From: Myxococcales bacterium
Lineage (GTDB): Bacteria > Myxococcota_A > Polyangia > Polyangiales > Polyangiaceae
Reading direction: 5' to 3'
DNA: 64,000 nucleotides
NCBI GenBank assembly: GCA_025359105.1
Contig: JANYHK010000059.1
Location: 48,550-112,549 of the forward strand
Part shown: positions 54,392 through 61,958 of the stretch, piece after piece
Layout: each line of letters begins with the position of its first letter
Numbering within the stretch: position 1 is the first letter of the stretch
Made by a program: the position numbers and the translations under genes
Notes under the pieces: model-generated
Databases searched by the model: none
Seen by the model: only the letters and a program-made list of their open reading frames with translations
What the model was told of the DNA's origin: nothing

Positions 54392-55171
54392 ATGTCGAAG
54401 AGACTTGTTTTTCCGGTGCTCGCGCTCGTCGCGATGAGCCTTGGCGCTTCGTTCAACGGCTGCTCCTGCGGCGGTAGCGCGCAGATTGGCACCATGGAGG
54501 CGAAGGCGCCCGAGCCGCCGCCGCCCCCGCCCCCGCCGCCGCCCCCGGAGGTGAAGCCTGAGCCCCCCGCGCCCGTGCAGCTCAAGGTGAGCGGCAAGGC
54601 GACGATGGAAGGCAACAAGGTCAAGATCCCGGGCGACATCGAGTTCGACGTCGACAAGGCGACGATCAAGAGCACGACCCAGACGACCGACGTCCTCACG
54701 ACGCTCGCCCAGTTCATGAAGGAGAACCCGAACGTCACGAAGCTCCGCATCGAGGGGCACACGGACAACACGGGCAAGGACGATCACAACAAGAAGCTCA
54801 GCGATGACCGCGCCGCGGCCGTCGTGAAGTGGCTGAGCACGAACGGCGTCGACACCACGCGCCTGAAGTCGGTCGGCTTCGGTGCGACCCGCCCGCTCGT
54901 GACGAACGACTCGGCCGAGCACAAGGCCATGAACCGCCGCACGGCGTTCCACGTCGAGGAGATCGACGGCAAGGCCGTTCCCGAGGACGCAGCCGCAGCG
55001 GGCGCGACCGCGGCGGCGGGCGGCACCCCGGCCCCGGTCATCGGCGGCACCCCCGCGGCGGCGGGCACGGGCGCACCGGCGGCGGCGGGCACAGGCCCGG
55101 CGGCGGCGGCGGCGGTCAAGAAGGATCCGAAGAAGCCGGCGACCCCCGCGACCCCGAAGCCGGCGCACTGA
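54392..55171 (+). CDS. OmpA-domain outer-membrane lipoprotein
   Basis: A 259-residue protein. The signal peptide ends near FNGCSCGG, so a lipobox-like site is present. A Pro run (about 43-60) leads to an OmpA-type peptidoglycan-binding domain (about 80-185): IEFDVDKATIK, LRIEGHTDNTGKDDHNKKLS, RAAAVVKWL, LKSVGFGATRP and NRRTAFHV. A tail of about 75 residues of Ala, Gly, Pro and Lys follows, where Pal-like proteins normally end. GGAGGAG lies five bases before the ATG. A terminator follows. It should tie the outer membrane to the wall. Confidence 0.9.
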   Translation: MSKRLVFPVLALVAMSLGASFNGCSCGGSAQIGTMEAKAPEPPPPPPPPPPPEVKPEPPAPVQLKVSGKATMEGNKVKIPGDIEFDVDKATIKSTTQTTDVLTTLAQFMKENPNVTKLRIEGHTDNTGKDDHNKKLSDDRAAAVVKWLSTNGVDTTRLKSVGFGATRPLVTNDSAEHKAMNRRTAFHVEEIDGKAVPEDAAAAGATAAAGGTPAPVIGGTPAAAGTGAPAAAGTGPAAAAAVKKDPKKPATPATPKPAH

Positions 55172-55217
55172 GCGGGCTCCGGTAGAACACCAACCCAATA
55201 CGCCACACGCGATACAA

Positions 55218-55259
55218 GAAGCCGCGCGCTCTCTCGAGACGCGCGGCTTCGTCTTTTTG
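55218..55259 (+). terminator. Rho-independent terminator after the OmpA-like gene
   Basis: GAAGCCGCGCG (55218-55228) pairs perfectly with CGCGCGGCTTC (55240-55250), an 11-bp stem with an 11-base loop, then GTCTTTTT. It ends one or two bases before the next gene's start codon at 55262. Confidence 0.9.
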
Positions 55260-55261
55260 TC

Positions 55262-56029
55262 ATGCCCCTCGCCCGCGCGCGCTGCCAAGCCTGCTCCGAG
55301 CCCCTCGGCGATCCGCCGCACGTCCCTTTGCCGTGCCGATGCGGGGCGTGCGGGAGCGATGCGCCCGTGGCCTTCGCGGCCGACGGGCAGCCGGCGGCGT
55401 TCGAGACGATGTTCGCGCCCATGAAGCTCCTGCGCTGGTTCGGCGCCGCGCGTCACGCGATGGCGACGGGTCGACCGGGCGTCGCGCTCGGGGCATGCGC
55501 GAAGTGCCACGCCCCGCTCGTCATCTCGTCGCGCGAGCGCGTGCGACTCCCCTGCCCGCGCTGCCAGACGCCGGTAGAGGGCGAGGCGGGGGCTGTCCTC
55601 GTCGACCAGTGGCCGGAGCCCTGGTGCAGGGTCGAAGGGGGCGGGCTGTCGCTCGAGTACCGGCTCGCCGTCGTCGACGACGCCACGGGTGTCACCGCCG
55701 GCTGCGCCGCGTGCGGGCTCGCGACCCCCGCGAACGAGCCCGGAACGAACTGCCGGCGCTGCAACGCCGTCACGTGGGTCGTCCGCGACACCGGCCGGCG
55801 CATGCAGCTCGGCGTCCGCGTCGACGGTACGCGCGCCGGTCAGCCTTTCAAGGCCCTCGTACCCGTCTGCCAGGGCGAGCAGATGCTCCAGCGTGACGCC
55901 AGCGTGGGCGCCTCGGCGGAGTCAGGGAGCTCACTCATGGGCATCACCGGCGTCGGATGCGCGATCGGCACGGCCGTCGTGCTCGTGCCGATCGTGATCG
56001 GAATCGCCTACGCGATCGCGAAGTGCTGA
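55262..56029 (+). CDS. Zinc-ribbon protein with C-terminal membrane helix
   Basis: A 255-residue protein with repeated CxxC sites: CQACSEP, PCRCGACG, CAKCHAPL, PCPRCQTP, GCAACGLA and CRRCNAV, enough for about three zinc ribbons. A hydrophobic segment near the end (GVGCAIGTAVVLVPIVIGIAYAI) anchors it. The middle repeats are alike, suggesting internal duplication. The ATG follows the terminator's T-run directly, so no ribosome site is available and a later start or leaderless transcript is possible. The function is unknown. Confidence 0.72.
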   Translation: MPLARARCQACSEPLGDPPHVPLPCRCGACGSDAPVAFAADGQPAAFETMFAPMKLLRWFGAARHAMATGRPGVALGACAKCHAPLVISSRERVRLPCPRCQTPVEGEAGAVLVDQWPEPWCRVEGGGLSLEYRLAVVDDATGVTAGCAACGLATPANEPGTNCRRCNAVTWVVRDTGRRMQLGVRVDGTRAGQPFKALVPVCQGEQMLQRDASVGASAESGSSLMGITGVGCAIGTAVVLVPIVIGIAYAIAKC

Positions 56030-56033
56030 AGGC

Positions 56034-56906
56034 TCAGCCGCCGCCGCCGGTGTCGGCTGCCGCGCCGGTGTCCGCCGCGGCGCCGGTGTCGGGCGTGCCC
56101 GCGTCGGGCGGCGTTGTGCTGGTCCCGCCGTACGCCGCGCAGTCCGCCGCCTTCGCCGCGAACTGGAGCCCCTTCGTGCAGAGGTTCCCGAGCGCCGCGT
56201 CGCAGTACGGCGCGTCGCCGCCGCAGTCGGAATTGGGGTCGGTCTCGCGCGTCGGATCGCACGTCCCGCCGATGCCGACCTTGGGCTGGCAGATGTTGCC
56301 GGTGCAGCGCGCCGACTCGATGCACGGCGCCGTCGTCACGTTGCACGCGGTCCCCGCGGGGGCCTTGGGCGTGCAGATCTTCACGCCGCCCGAATCGGCG
56401 CAGAAGGTGCCCGTCTCGCACGACTCGCCGGGGTTCGCGCAGCCGTCGCCCTTCTTCTTTTCGTTCTTGTCGCCGCAGTGGCTCTTGTCGCAAACGAGCG
56501 AGCCGGTGCAGTCGTAGCTCGACGTGCACGTGTCGCCCTTCGCCTTGGTGCCCGCGTAGACGCGGCCGCACGTGTCGGCGAGCGCTGCGAGATCGGTCGG
56601 CGTGATGAGCGACTTCGCGTAGGTGTCCTTCGTCTTGTTGACGCAGTCCTCGGCGCGCCCTGCCGTGTACGAGCGCCCGCCGCTGGTGATCGCGGACGAG
56701 GCCACCGAGAGGCACACCTTCTTGCGCGCCGTCGTGCAGTCGGCCGCGGCGACGAGGCAGGTCCCTGCGACCTGGCACTCCTGGGTCGCGACGTCCGTGC
56801 ACATCGCGTCGTACGTCGGGTACTTGTCCGCTGTCGTCGTCGTGCACGCGGCCGCGGCCGCACCGGAGATCGCCAAGCCAACCACGAGTCCAAGCCACTT
56901 GTTCAT
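56034..56906 (-). CDS. Cys-rich exported protein
   Basis: A 290-residue exported protein. From ATG 56906 (GGAGG eight bases upstream) it begins MNKWLGLVVGLAISGAAAAAC, so a signal peptide with a possible lipid Cys (AAAC). The mature part has about 25 Cys residues in short loops, such as TCTSSYDCTGSLVCDKSHCG, CETGTFCADSGG and CIESARCTGNICQ, the pattern of Dickkopf-like or myxobacterial multi-Cys surface proteins. The C-terminus is an Ala/Asp/Thr/Gly repeat (DTGAAADTGAAADTGGGG), likely a flexible stalk. The role is unknown. Confidence 0.82.
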   Translation of the reverse strand: MNKWLGLVVGLAISGAAAAACTTTTADKYPTYDAMCTDVATQECQVAGTCLVAAADCTTARKKVCLSVASSAITSGGRSYTAGRAEDCVNKTKDTYAKSLITPTDLAALADTCGRVYAGTKAKGDTCTSSYDCTGSLVCDKSHCGDKNEKKKGDGCANPGESCETGTFCADSGGVKICTPKAPAGTACNVTTAPCIESARCTGNICQPKVGIGGTCDPTRETDPNSDCGGDAPYCDAALGNLCTKGLQFAAKAADCAAYGGTSTTPPDAGTPDTGAAADTGAAADTGGGG

Positions 56907-57070
56907 TCGAATAGCCTCCAAGGTCCCGCCCATCGCGACGGGTGTTCCTGCAAGTCTTCGCCCAAGGCGGCGTCGCCCGCAAGTGTTCTACATGCGTTGG
57001 ACGCGCCGCGCCGCCGGGTCTTCACGACCGGGGCAATCCGGTCGCGTCTCCACCCGCCGAGGAGGCATCA

Positions 57071-57361
57071 ATGTCCAAGCTCGTCCGCAGGGCCACGTCG
57101 TGGCTCGCCTTTGTGCTCGTGTGCGCCTGCCCCGCCCTCGCCCTCGCCCAGGGCACCGCCACCCCGAAGAAATCGGGCTTTTCCGAGCAAAAAACCGAAG
57201 GTGGCCAGAACGTCGTGTTCGACGACGACGCCGCCCTCGGCACCGCCTACGACCCCTTCGCCGACATCGTGAAAGGGCCTCCCCACGGCGCCCGGATGAA
57301 CCTGCTGAGGCCGCGCTACAACTTCGTCGTCGAAATGCTCAAGAGCGTTGAGAATTTGTAG
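57071..57361 (+). CDS. Small exported hypothetical protein (96 aa)
   Basis: A 96-residue protein with a signal peptide (SWLAFVLVCACPALALAQ) and a short mature part (QNVVFDDDAALGTAYDPFADIVKGPPHGARMNLLRPRY). GAGGAGG precedes the ATG by six bases. No domain was recognised. Its last 46 bases overlap, on the other strand, the end of the phage integrase frame, which has run out past the attachment site into host DNA. Confidence 0.75.
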   Translation: MSKLVRRATSWLAFVLVCACPALALAQGTATPKKSGFSEQKTEGGQNVVFDDDAALGTAYDPFADIVKGPPHGARMNLLRPRYNFVVEMLKSVENL

Positions 57362-58899
57362 TGGTGTGCTCGCGCCCTGCTTGACGTCGGGGGGTCGGTC
57401 CGTGTAGTTCCCTCTTCCCCACGCGAAGGTGGCGGAATTGGCAGACGCACCAGATTCAGGTTCTGGCGGGGTAACTCCTGTAAGGGTTCAAGTCCCTTCC
57501 TTCGCACTGTTTTCGTGAATGATTCCGAGGAAACCTCGGTTTCCCAGACGATTGCGGGACGATTCGCAGGCGGTTCGCCGCCCCCGGGAGGGGCCTCCGC
57601 GGACCCTTTGACGAGGGCTTCAGGGAGCGTCGGGAACGGCGCGCCGACGCGCCCGCGGAGGTCCTCGGCGAGCTTCACGTAACCCAGGGTCGTGGCGATG
57701 TTCTCGTGCCCGGCGCGGCGCTGCATCTTGGCGAGGTCGACGCCCGCGAGCGCGAGCCACGTGATGCCGCTGTCGCGCCACGATCGGAAGTTCGCGCGCA
57801 GCGTCGTGGTGGTGTCGTCGGTCAGCGCGGGGCGCTCGACGCCCGCGAGCTTCAAGTGCTGGCGCGTCGTCTCCGCGAGCGTGTCCTCATTCTCGGCGGA
57901 GAGGAGCGGGAGCACCGCGTCGCCGCTCCCCTTCCCCTCACGCATGCGCTTCAGCAACGGCGTGAGCGCGGCCTCGACGGGCACCTCGCGCACCCCCGCG
58001 CCCGTCTTGGTGTCCTTGATCTCGGCCTTCCGGTAGTCCCACGCCTTCGTCACGCTGATGATGCCGTGTTTCTCGTCGACGTCGGCCCAGGTCAGCACGC
58101 GCAGCTCGCCGGGCCGGAGGTACGTGTACGCGGCGACCGCGTGCACCTCGCGCCATGCGAGCGGCACCGCCTCACACGAGGCGAGCGCAAGGAACTCCGT
58201 CGGGAAGACGAACGTCTTCCTTCGCGACTCGCCGCGCTCGGGCGCCTGCACGCCGTCGCACGGGTTCGGGTGCCCGGCGGGGAGCACGCGCAGCTCGCGG
58301 AGCTTGGCCGTCCGCGCCTCGCGGAACCCCGAGACGAGGACGCTCCACACGTTGGACGCCGACTTCGGCGCGAGCCCCGTGCCGCGCTTCATGCCGCCGG
58401 CCGTCCAGTCGCGGATCGCACGGTCGAGCGCGTCGCGAACGTCCTCCACGTCGTCGGCGGTCACGTCGCGCATCGCCTTGGCGCCCATGTGCGGCTTGAT
58501 CCAGACGTTGAAGCGGTAGCGCTCGTCGCCGATCGAAGTGAGCCCACGCGCCTCGCGCGCGTCGAAGTGGCGATCGAACCAGTCGGTCACGGTCTCGCCC
58601 ACCGGCGGGTTGGTCTCCGTGACCGGTGAGGAGCCGCGGGCCTTCCGCGGCTCGAAGTAGTCCGCCGACGTCCTGGCCTCGCGGCGGGCCTTGTCGCCGT
58701 GGAAGAGCGCCTTCTCCTTCGCGAGCGCCTCGGAGGTGACCTCGGGCCGGATGTGAATCCACGGCCGCCCGCCGTCGGCGAGCGAGATGCGGACGCGCCA
58801 GTGCGCGACGCCCGCCCGGCAGTGCTCGCAGGGGGCGGTGGGGCGCCCGCCCTCGCGGGCGGGGATTCGGTCGACGTGGCCCGTGGCGGCGCGGCTCAT
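57316..58899 (-). CDS. int: Tyrosine recombinase (phage integrase) reading through the tRNA
   Basis: A 527-residue integrase. An N-terminal CEHCRAGVAHWRVR zinc-like motif leads to an arm/core-binding region (about 95-190). In the catalytic domain the first Arg is in YLRPGELRVLTW, a later Arg is in NFRSWRDSGITW, and the end has GHENIATTLGYVK with the His and Tyr. The usual HxxR reads RSWRD, so that His is replaced. The ATG at 58899 overlaps the stop of the preceding small gene. The last 60 residues translate the tRNA-Leu antisense (RKGLEPLQELPRQNLNLVRL) and then host DNA. Confidence 0.88.
   Translation of the reverse strand: MSRAATGHVDRIPAREGGRPTAPCEHCRAGVAHWRVRISLADGGRPWIHIRPEVTSEALAKEKALFHGDKARREARTSADYFEPRKARGSSPVTETNPPVGETVTDWFDRHFDAREARGLTSIGDERYRFNVWIKPHMGAKAMRDVTADDVEDVRDALDRAIRDWTAGGMKRGTGLAPKSASNVWSVLVSGFREARTAKLRELRVLPAGHPNPCDGVQAPERGESRRKTFVFPTEFLALASCEAVPLAWREVHAVAAYTYLRPGELRVLTWADVDEKHGIISVTKAWDYRKAEIKDTKTGAGVREVPVEAALTPLLKRMREGKGSGDAVLPLLSAENEDTLAETTRQHLKLAGVERPALTDDTTTTLRANFRSWRDSGITWLALAGVDLAKMQRRAGHENIATTLGYVKLAEDLRGRVGAPFPTLPEALVKGSAEAPPGGGEPPANRPAIVWETEVSSESFTKTVRRKGLEPLQELPRQNLNLVRLPIPPPSRGEEGTTRTDPPTSSRARAHHYKFSTLLSISTTKL
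57381..57408 (+). promoter_or_regulatory. Promoter of tRNA-Leu
   Basis: TTGACG (57381-57386), 16 bases, TGTAGT (57403-57408), about 15 bases before the tRNA's 5' end. Five of six -35 bases and four of six -10 bases match consensus. Confidence 0.5.
57423..57506 (+). tRNA. tRNA-Leu (anticodon CAG)
   Basis: An 84-base class II tRNA. The acceptor stem GCGAAGG pairs with CCTTCGC (57499-57505), with A57506 as discriminator and no encoded CCA. The anticodon arm is CCAGA, TTCAGGT, TCTGG, giving CAG, which reads CUG. A long variable arm (GGGTAACTCCT region) and a T-arm with GGTTCAAGTCC fit leucine. The gene is intact because the element brings back its 3' end. It is the attachment site of the integrated element to the right. 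Confidence 0.95.
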
Positions 58900-59123
58900 C
58901 GCTTCGCTCCCTTGCTTTTCGTTGTCGCTGTGCGCCGCCAACCGAGCTTGCGCGAGGCCTCACCGTAGATGAGCCCCCGCACGTAGGTGCTCACCTCCAC
59001 GCGCTCGTGTTCGGCGAGGCGGAAGACGAGGTCGCGCTCCTCGTCGCTGAGGAGCATGTTCAGCCGGTGGGGTCTGTCGATCGGGCTCTTGGGCTTCGGC
59101 ATCGATGAACATTGTATGACCAC
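58896..59123 (-). CDS. Small RHH-like protein coupled to the integrase
   Basis: A protein of 68-75 residues: PKPKSPIDRPHRLNMLLSDEERDLVFRLAEHERVEVSTYVRGLI. It has a short strand (RLNMLLS) and two helices in the plan of ribbon-helix-helix DNA-binding proteins. Its stop overlaps the integrase ATG (ATGA). A role as repressor or directionality factor for integration is plausible but inferred. The start may be 59102 (MPKPKSP) or 59123. Confidence 0.7.
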   Translation of the reverse strand: MVIQCSSMPKPKSPIDRPHRLNMLLSDEERDLVFRLAEHERVEVSTYVRGLIYGEASRKLGWRRTATTKSKGAKR

Positions 59124-59212
59124 TCGCGCCGAAACGCAAAGCCGGCCCCGGGAAGCAGGTGACCTTCAGCGGCGACGCCTGTAGATTCGGCGCAGAGAAA
59201 AGAGGGGACTAG

Positions 59213-59644
59213 ATGAAAGACTTCCAAAAGCTGCTGACAGATCTCAAGGGCAGAGAGCACGCGGCCGCTGCACTCCGAAAGGAACTCACGGACGTCCTAG
59301 GAGCGCTCGTAAACGCGAGCAACGAAACTTGGGGAACGGCCGCAGAGGATCTCACGTGGTGGGGAGCAGACGGCCGGCGGGCGCCACTGGAGGACGCGTT
59401 CGCGTTGGGCGCGGACAGCGTCGGCCGCGTCGGGCTGAGTTGGGCCGTGCCTGACCTGGCGGATGACACCAAGTATGCCGCCGAGATTGTCGTTTCGCGT
59501 GTCGCCGGCGGTGGGGATTTCCTGGTGCGCGTCGAGGGGGACGACGAGCCGCTCGTCGTCCCTCCTGGCAATGCCGGTCAGGCGAACGAAGCCGACTTCG
59601 CCCGGCGGGTGACCGCCGCGTTGCGCGCGCGACGCGGTCTGTAG
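59213..59644 (+). CDS. Hypothetical protein in the prophage (143 aa)
   Basis: A 143-residue acidic protein, the only rightward gene in the element here. The N-terminal helix is KDFQKLLTDLKGREHAAAALRKELTDVLGALVN, then WWGADGRRAPLEDAF, then strands (KYAAEIVVSRVAGGGDFLVRVEGDDEPLVV) and a final helix. No motif was recognised. The location opposite the integrase and its regulator would suit a lysogeny or accessory gene, but nothing shows this. Confidence 0.6.
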   Translation: MKDFQKLLTDLKGREHAAAALRKELTDVLGALVNASNETWGTAAEDLTWWGADGRRAPLEDAFALGADSVGRVGLSWAVPDLADDTKYAAEIVVSRVAGGGDFLVRVEGDDEPLVVPPGNAGQANEADFARRVTAALRARRGL

Positions 59645-59657
59645 GTCGCCAGGGTGC

Positions 59658-59891
59658 TCACCCACTTTCGTTCTCGTTCGCTGCACGCTTGGCCGCAGCG
59701 ACGAGGCGGCGGACGACGTCGGACGCGGTGACGCGGAGGCCGGTCTCCTCCGAGATGCGCTCCGCCTCCGCGTCGAGGAAGTCGCGCTCGTCGCTGCGAA
59801 GGCGGACGGCGAGCTGCGTCCCGTAGGTCGCGCGACGCAATGCAACGTCGTGCGTTGCATCTAAGACCGGGTTTACGAGTTTGCGGGGCAT
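59658..59891 (-). CDS. Small RHH-like protein (77 aa)
   Basis: A 77-residue protein: GTQLAVRLRSDERDFLDAEAERISEETGLRVTASDVVRRLVAAAKR. A basic strand (TQLAVRL) and two helices, the second starting TASDVVRRL, give the ribbon-helix-helix plan seen in CopG/Arc-type repressors. It lies between hypothetical genes in the leftward run. Target unknown. Confidence 0.6.
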   Translation of the reverse strand: MPRKLVNPVLDATHDVALRRATYGTQLAVRLRSDERDFLDAEAERISEETGLRVTASDVVRRLVAAAKRAANENESG

Positions 59892-59894
59892 CGT

Positions 59895-60116
59895 TCAGGC
59901 GCTCGTAAACGTGATCCCGCACGTCGGGCACTTCCACTGGTTGCCGCCCTGGTTGGTCGCGCCGGGGTGGATGATCATCGTCTTCGATGCGTCGTTCGCG
60001 TGGCGCACGGGCGTCCACGGGTCGCGCGCGGTGCACACGAACGCCGACGGGTGGTAGGCGGCAGGGCTGCCGATGATGGCGGCTACGCCGCTCGGGTGCG
60101 CGACGTGGCCGGCCAT
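59895..60116 (-). CDS. Small zinc-binding-type protein (73 aa)
   Basis: A 73-residue protein ending in a rubredoxin-like CPTCGITF motif, which alone gives only half of a zinc site. The first 50 residues are irregular (HPSAFVCTARDPWTP), so confidence in the start is low. It sits three bases before the next small gene's stop and follows the 129-residue gene directly. The role is not known. Confidence 0.45.
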   Translation of the reverse strand: MAGHVAHPSGVAAIIGSPAAYHPSAFVCTARDPWTPVRHANDASKTMIIHPGATNQGGNQWKCPTCGITFTSA

Positions 60117-60506
60117 CTACTTCATCCCCTTCATGGGCGAGTGCGGGTTGCCCACGCTGCCCGCGCCGCGGCTGGCCGCCGGAGGGGCCGGCGGCGGCAG
60201 GACACGGCCGCCAGAGTTAGGCGGCAGGGTCGACGCGTCCACGCGGCCGGTGCCGTCGGTGGGCGCTTGCTGCGGTCGGTTGACGAGGTGCGGGGAACCC
60301 GAGAGCGGCGGCGCGTTGTTGATCGTGTCGGGGTCGCCGCCCGCACCGGTCTTTCGATTCTCTTTCAAAAAGTTTCTGCCGCCCGTCGGCGGCGCGCTGC
60401 CGTTCGCTTGGGCGGTGTCGCTGAAGTCGGCGGGGCGGGTGTTGGATTGCTCGGCCGGCTTGCTCGTGCCGTTGGGGTTCGCGAACGGAATTTTTGCGCT
60501 GCTCAT
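60117..60506 (-). CDS. Phage-region hypothetical, disordered protein (129 aa)
   Basis: A 129-residue protein of low complexity, rich in Pro, Asn, Gly and Ser (IPFANPNGTSKPAEQSNT, GGRNFLKENRKTGAGGDPDT). It has no helices or strands of note. Such proteins occur as scaffold or structural accessory factors in phage operons, but the sequence itself does not establish a role. It lies directly after the terminator-proximal small genes in the leftward run. Confidence 0.5.
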   Translation of the reverse strand: MSSAKIPFANPNGTSKPAEQSNTRPADFSDTAQANGSAPPTGGRNFLKENRKTGAGGDPDTINNAPPLSGSPHLVNRPQQAPTDGTGRVDASTLPPNSGGRVLPPPAPPAASRGAGSVGNPHSPMKGMK

Positions 60507-60539
60507 GGTGGTTCTCTCTTTCGGTTTGGGTGTCGTGAC

Positions 60540-60815
60540 TCAGTACGAACGGCGGACCGCTTTCGGCGGCGCCTTGATGCTCGGGTTCGCCTCCGCGTGC
60601 GCCTCGAAGAACGCGCGCGGGTGCAGGGCGTGGCCCTTCCCGAGTTGCTCGATGTGCTCGGGCGTCTCGACGCTCGCCACCTCGGCGGGCTTGCCGTTGT
60701 CGCGCACGTGCGCCGCGTACGCTTTCAAGCTGCCGTCGACGTGCTCGGGCGCGATGCCGGCCGCGATGGCGTGGGAAGCGATGTGGGACTCCAAGCGCTT
60801 GGCTTTGCGGTCCAC
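60540..60815 (-). CDS. Phage-region hypothetical protein (91 aa)
   Basis: A 91-residue mainly helical protein (MDRKAKRLESHIASHAIAAGIAPEHVDGSLKAYAAHVRDNGKP, then VETPEHIEQLGKGHAL). The GTG at 60815 comes four bases after the stop of the frame-restored upstream gene. No family was recognised. Confidence 0.6.
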   Translation of the reverse strand: MDRKAKRLESHIASHAIAAGIAPEHVDGSLKAYAAHVRDNGKPAEVASVETPEHIEQLGKGHALHPRAFFEAHAEANPSIKAPPKAVRRSY

Positions 60816-60818
60816 TGG

Positions 60819-61939
60819 TCAGCCCCCCGCCGGCTTGCGGACGATGGCGCCGTTCGACGTCCGCATCGCAACCGGGCTCCAACCCGGCAACTTGAACGGC
60901 GAGCCTGGGAGGAAGCGGGACCACGCGTCGCCCGCGATTGCCACGGCGCCGCCGCGTCGTTCTTGCCGCTGTCGACGCGCAAGAACAGCGAATCAAACGC
61001 GCTGCGCGAGAGGTACTTGGGGTTCGTCCCCAGCAGTGTGGAGAAGACCTCGGCGAGCAAGCCTGCGGCCTCGTTGGCCACGGCGATAGAGCTGTCGCGA
61101 ATCTTCTCGGCGTCGTAGCGCTCCAGCGCCTGCAGGAAGCGGAACGCGAGCTGTCGCTCCTCGTCGACCGTGCCGGCGCGCAGCTGGTCGTAGCGCGCGC
61201 TCAGCTTCGCCGGCGTCGAGTCTCGGATTTCGATCATGAGCGACTTGGCGCCGTCGGCGATGCGCTCCGCCTCGGCGAGCTGCCCGCGCTGCACGAAGCC
61301 GCTCCAGAGCGCGAAGCTGTACGCGGCGGGCTTGGGTCGGGCGCGGATGTCTCGCTCGACGGACGCGACGCGCTGGAGGTCCTCCAACGTCGTCGATTGC
61401 GTGATGCCCTTCGGGGCGGTCGCGAGCGCGTGCGCCGAGTCGATGCCGGTCGCGAGGGCAGAGCACGCGTCCTGCGCGGCCTGCTCGATGGCGGCGCGCT
61501 CCTCGCGCGTCTGCTCCAACGTGCTCGCCTTGATGCTGCCGAGCGCGCGGGTCATCACCTTCGCGCGGGCCGACTGGGTGGCGCGCGCGTAGTCGTCGGC
61601 GCTCGGCCAACCGAGCTGCGGCACGGCGCGCGCGGCTTCGTCCTGCTCGCCGCCGAGGACCGATTGCGCGCTAGCCATCGCGCGGTCGGTGGTGTCGAGC
61701 ATCGTCCACACGCGGCGGCGCGCCTTTTCGAGGCTCGTGTGCGCCGCGTGGACGAGCGGCAAGAGGTCGGCGCGCCACTCGTCGTCGGGCGCGTCGTCGA
61801 ACTTCTCCGCCACCTCGGCGAGCTTCTCGGCGACTTCGTCGCGCAGACCGCCGGCGGAATTCGCGCGCGTGTCGACCGTCGGCTCCTTCCAACGAAACTT
61901 GAGTTTCTCGGGCAGCGCCCCAGTGATCTTCCTCGCCAT
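60819..61939 (-). pseudogene. Phage-region helical protein with a frameshift near its end
   Basis: The ATG at 61939 (MARKITGALPEKLKFRW) opens a mainly helical protein of about 330 residues in frame one, with coiled-coil tendency (RDEVAEKLAEVAEKFDD, LEQTREERAAIEQAAQDA). At about 60945-60956, within a GCG repeat, the sensible text jumps frame: after VDSGKNDAA comes VAIAGDAWSRFLPGSPFKLPG and VAMRTSNGAIVRKPAGG, ending at 60819. The frame-one continuation (APWQSRATRGPASSQARR) is shadow text. Adding one G restores a protein of about 373 residues. It follows the terminase gene by 19 bases. The family was not recognised. Confidence 0.65.
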
Positions 61940-61958
61940 CGTCGTCTCTCCTTTTCTT

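Noticed and set aside
60945..60956. Programmed -1 frameshifting at the phage gene
   Set aside because: No classical slippery heptamer; a GCG-repeat indel explains the shift more simply. Kept as a finding of a frameshift only.
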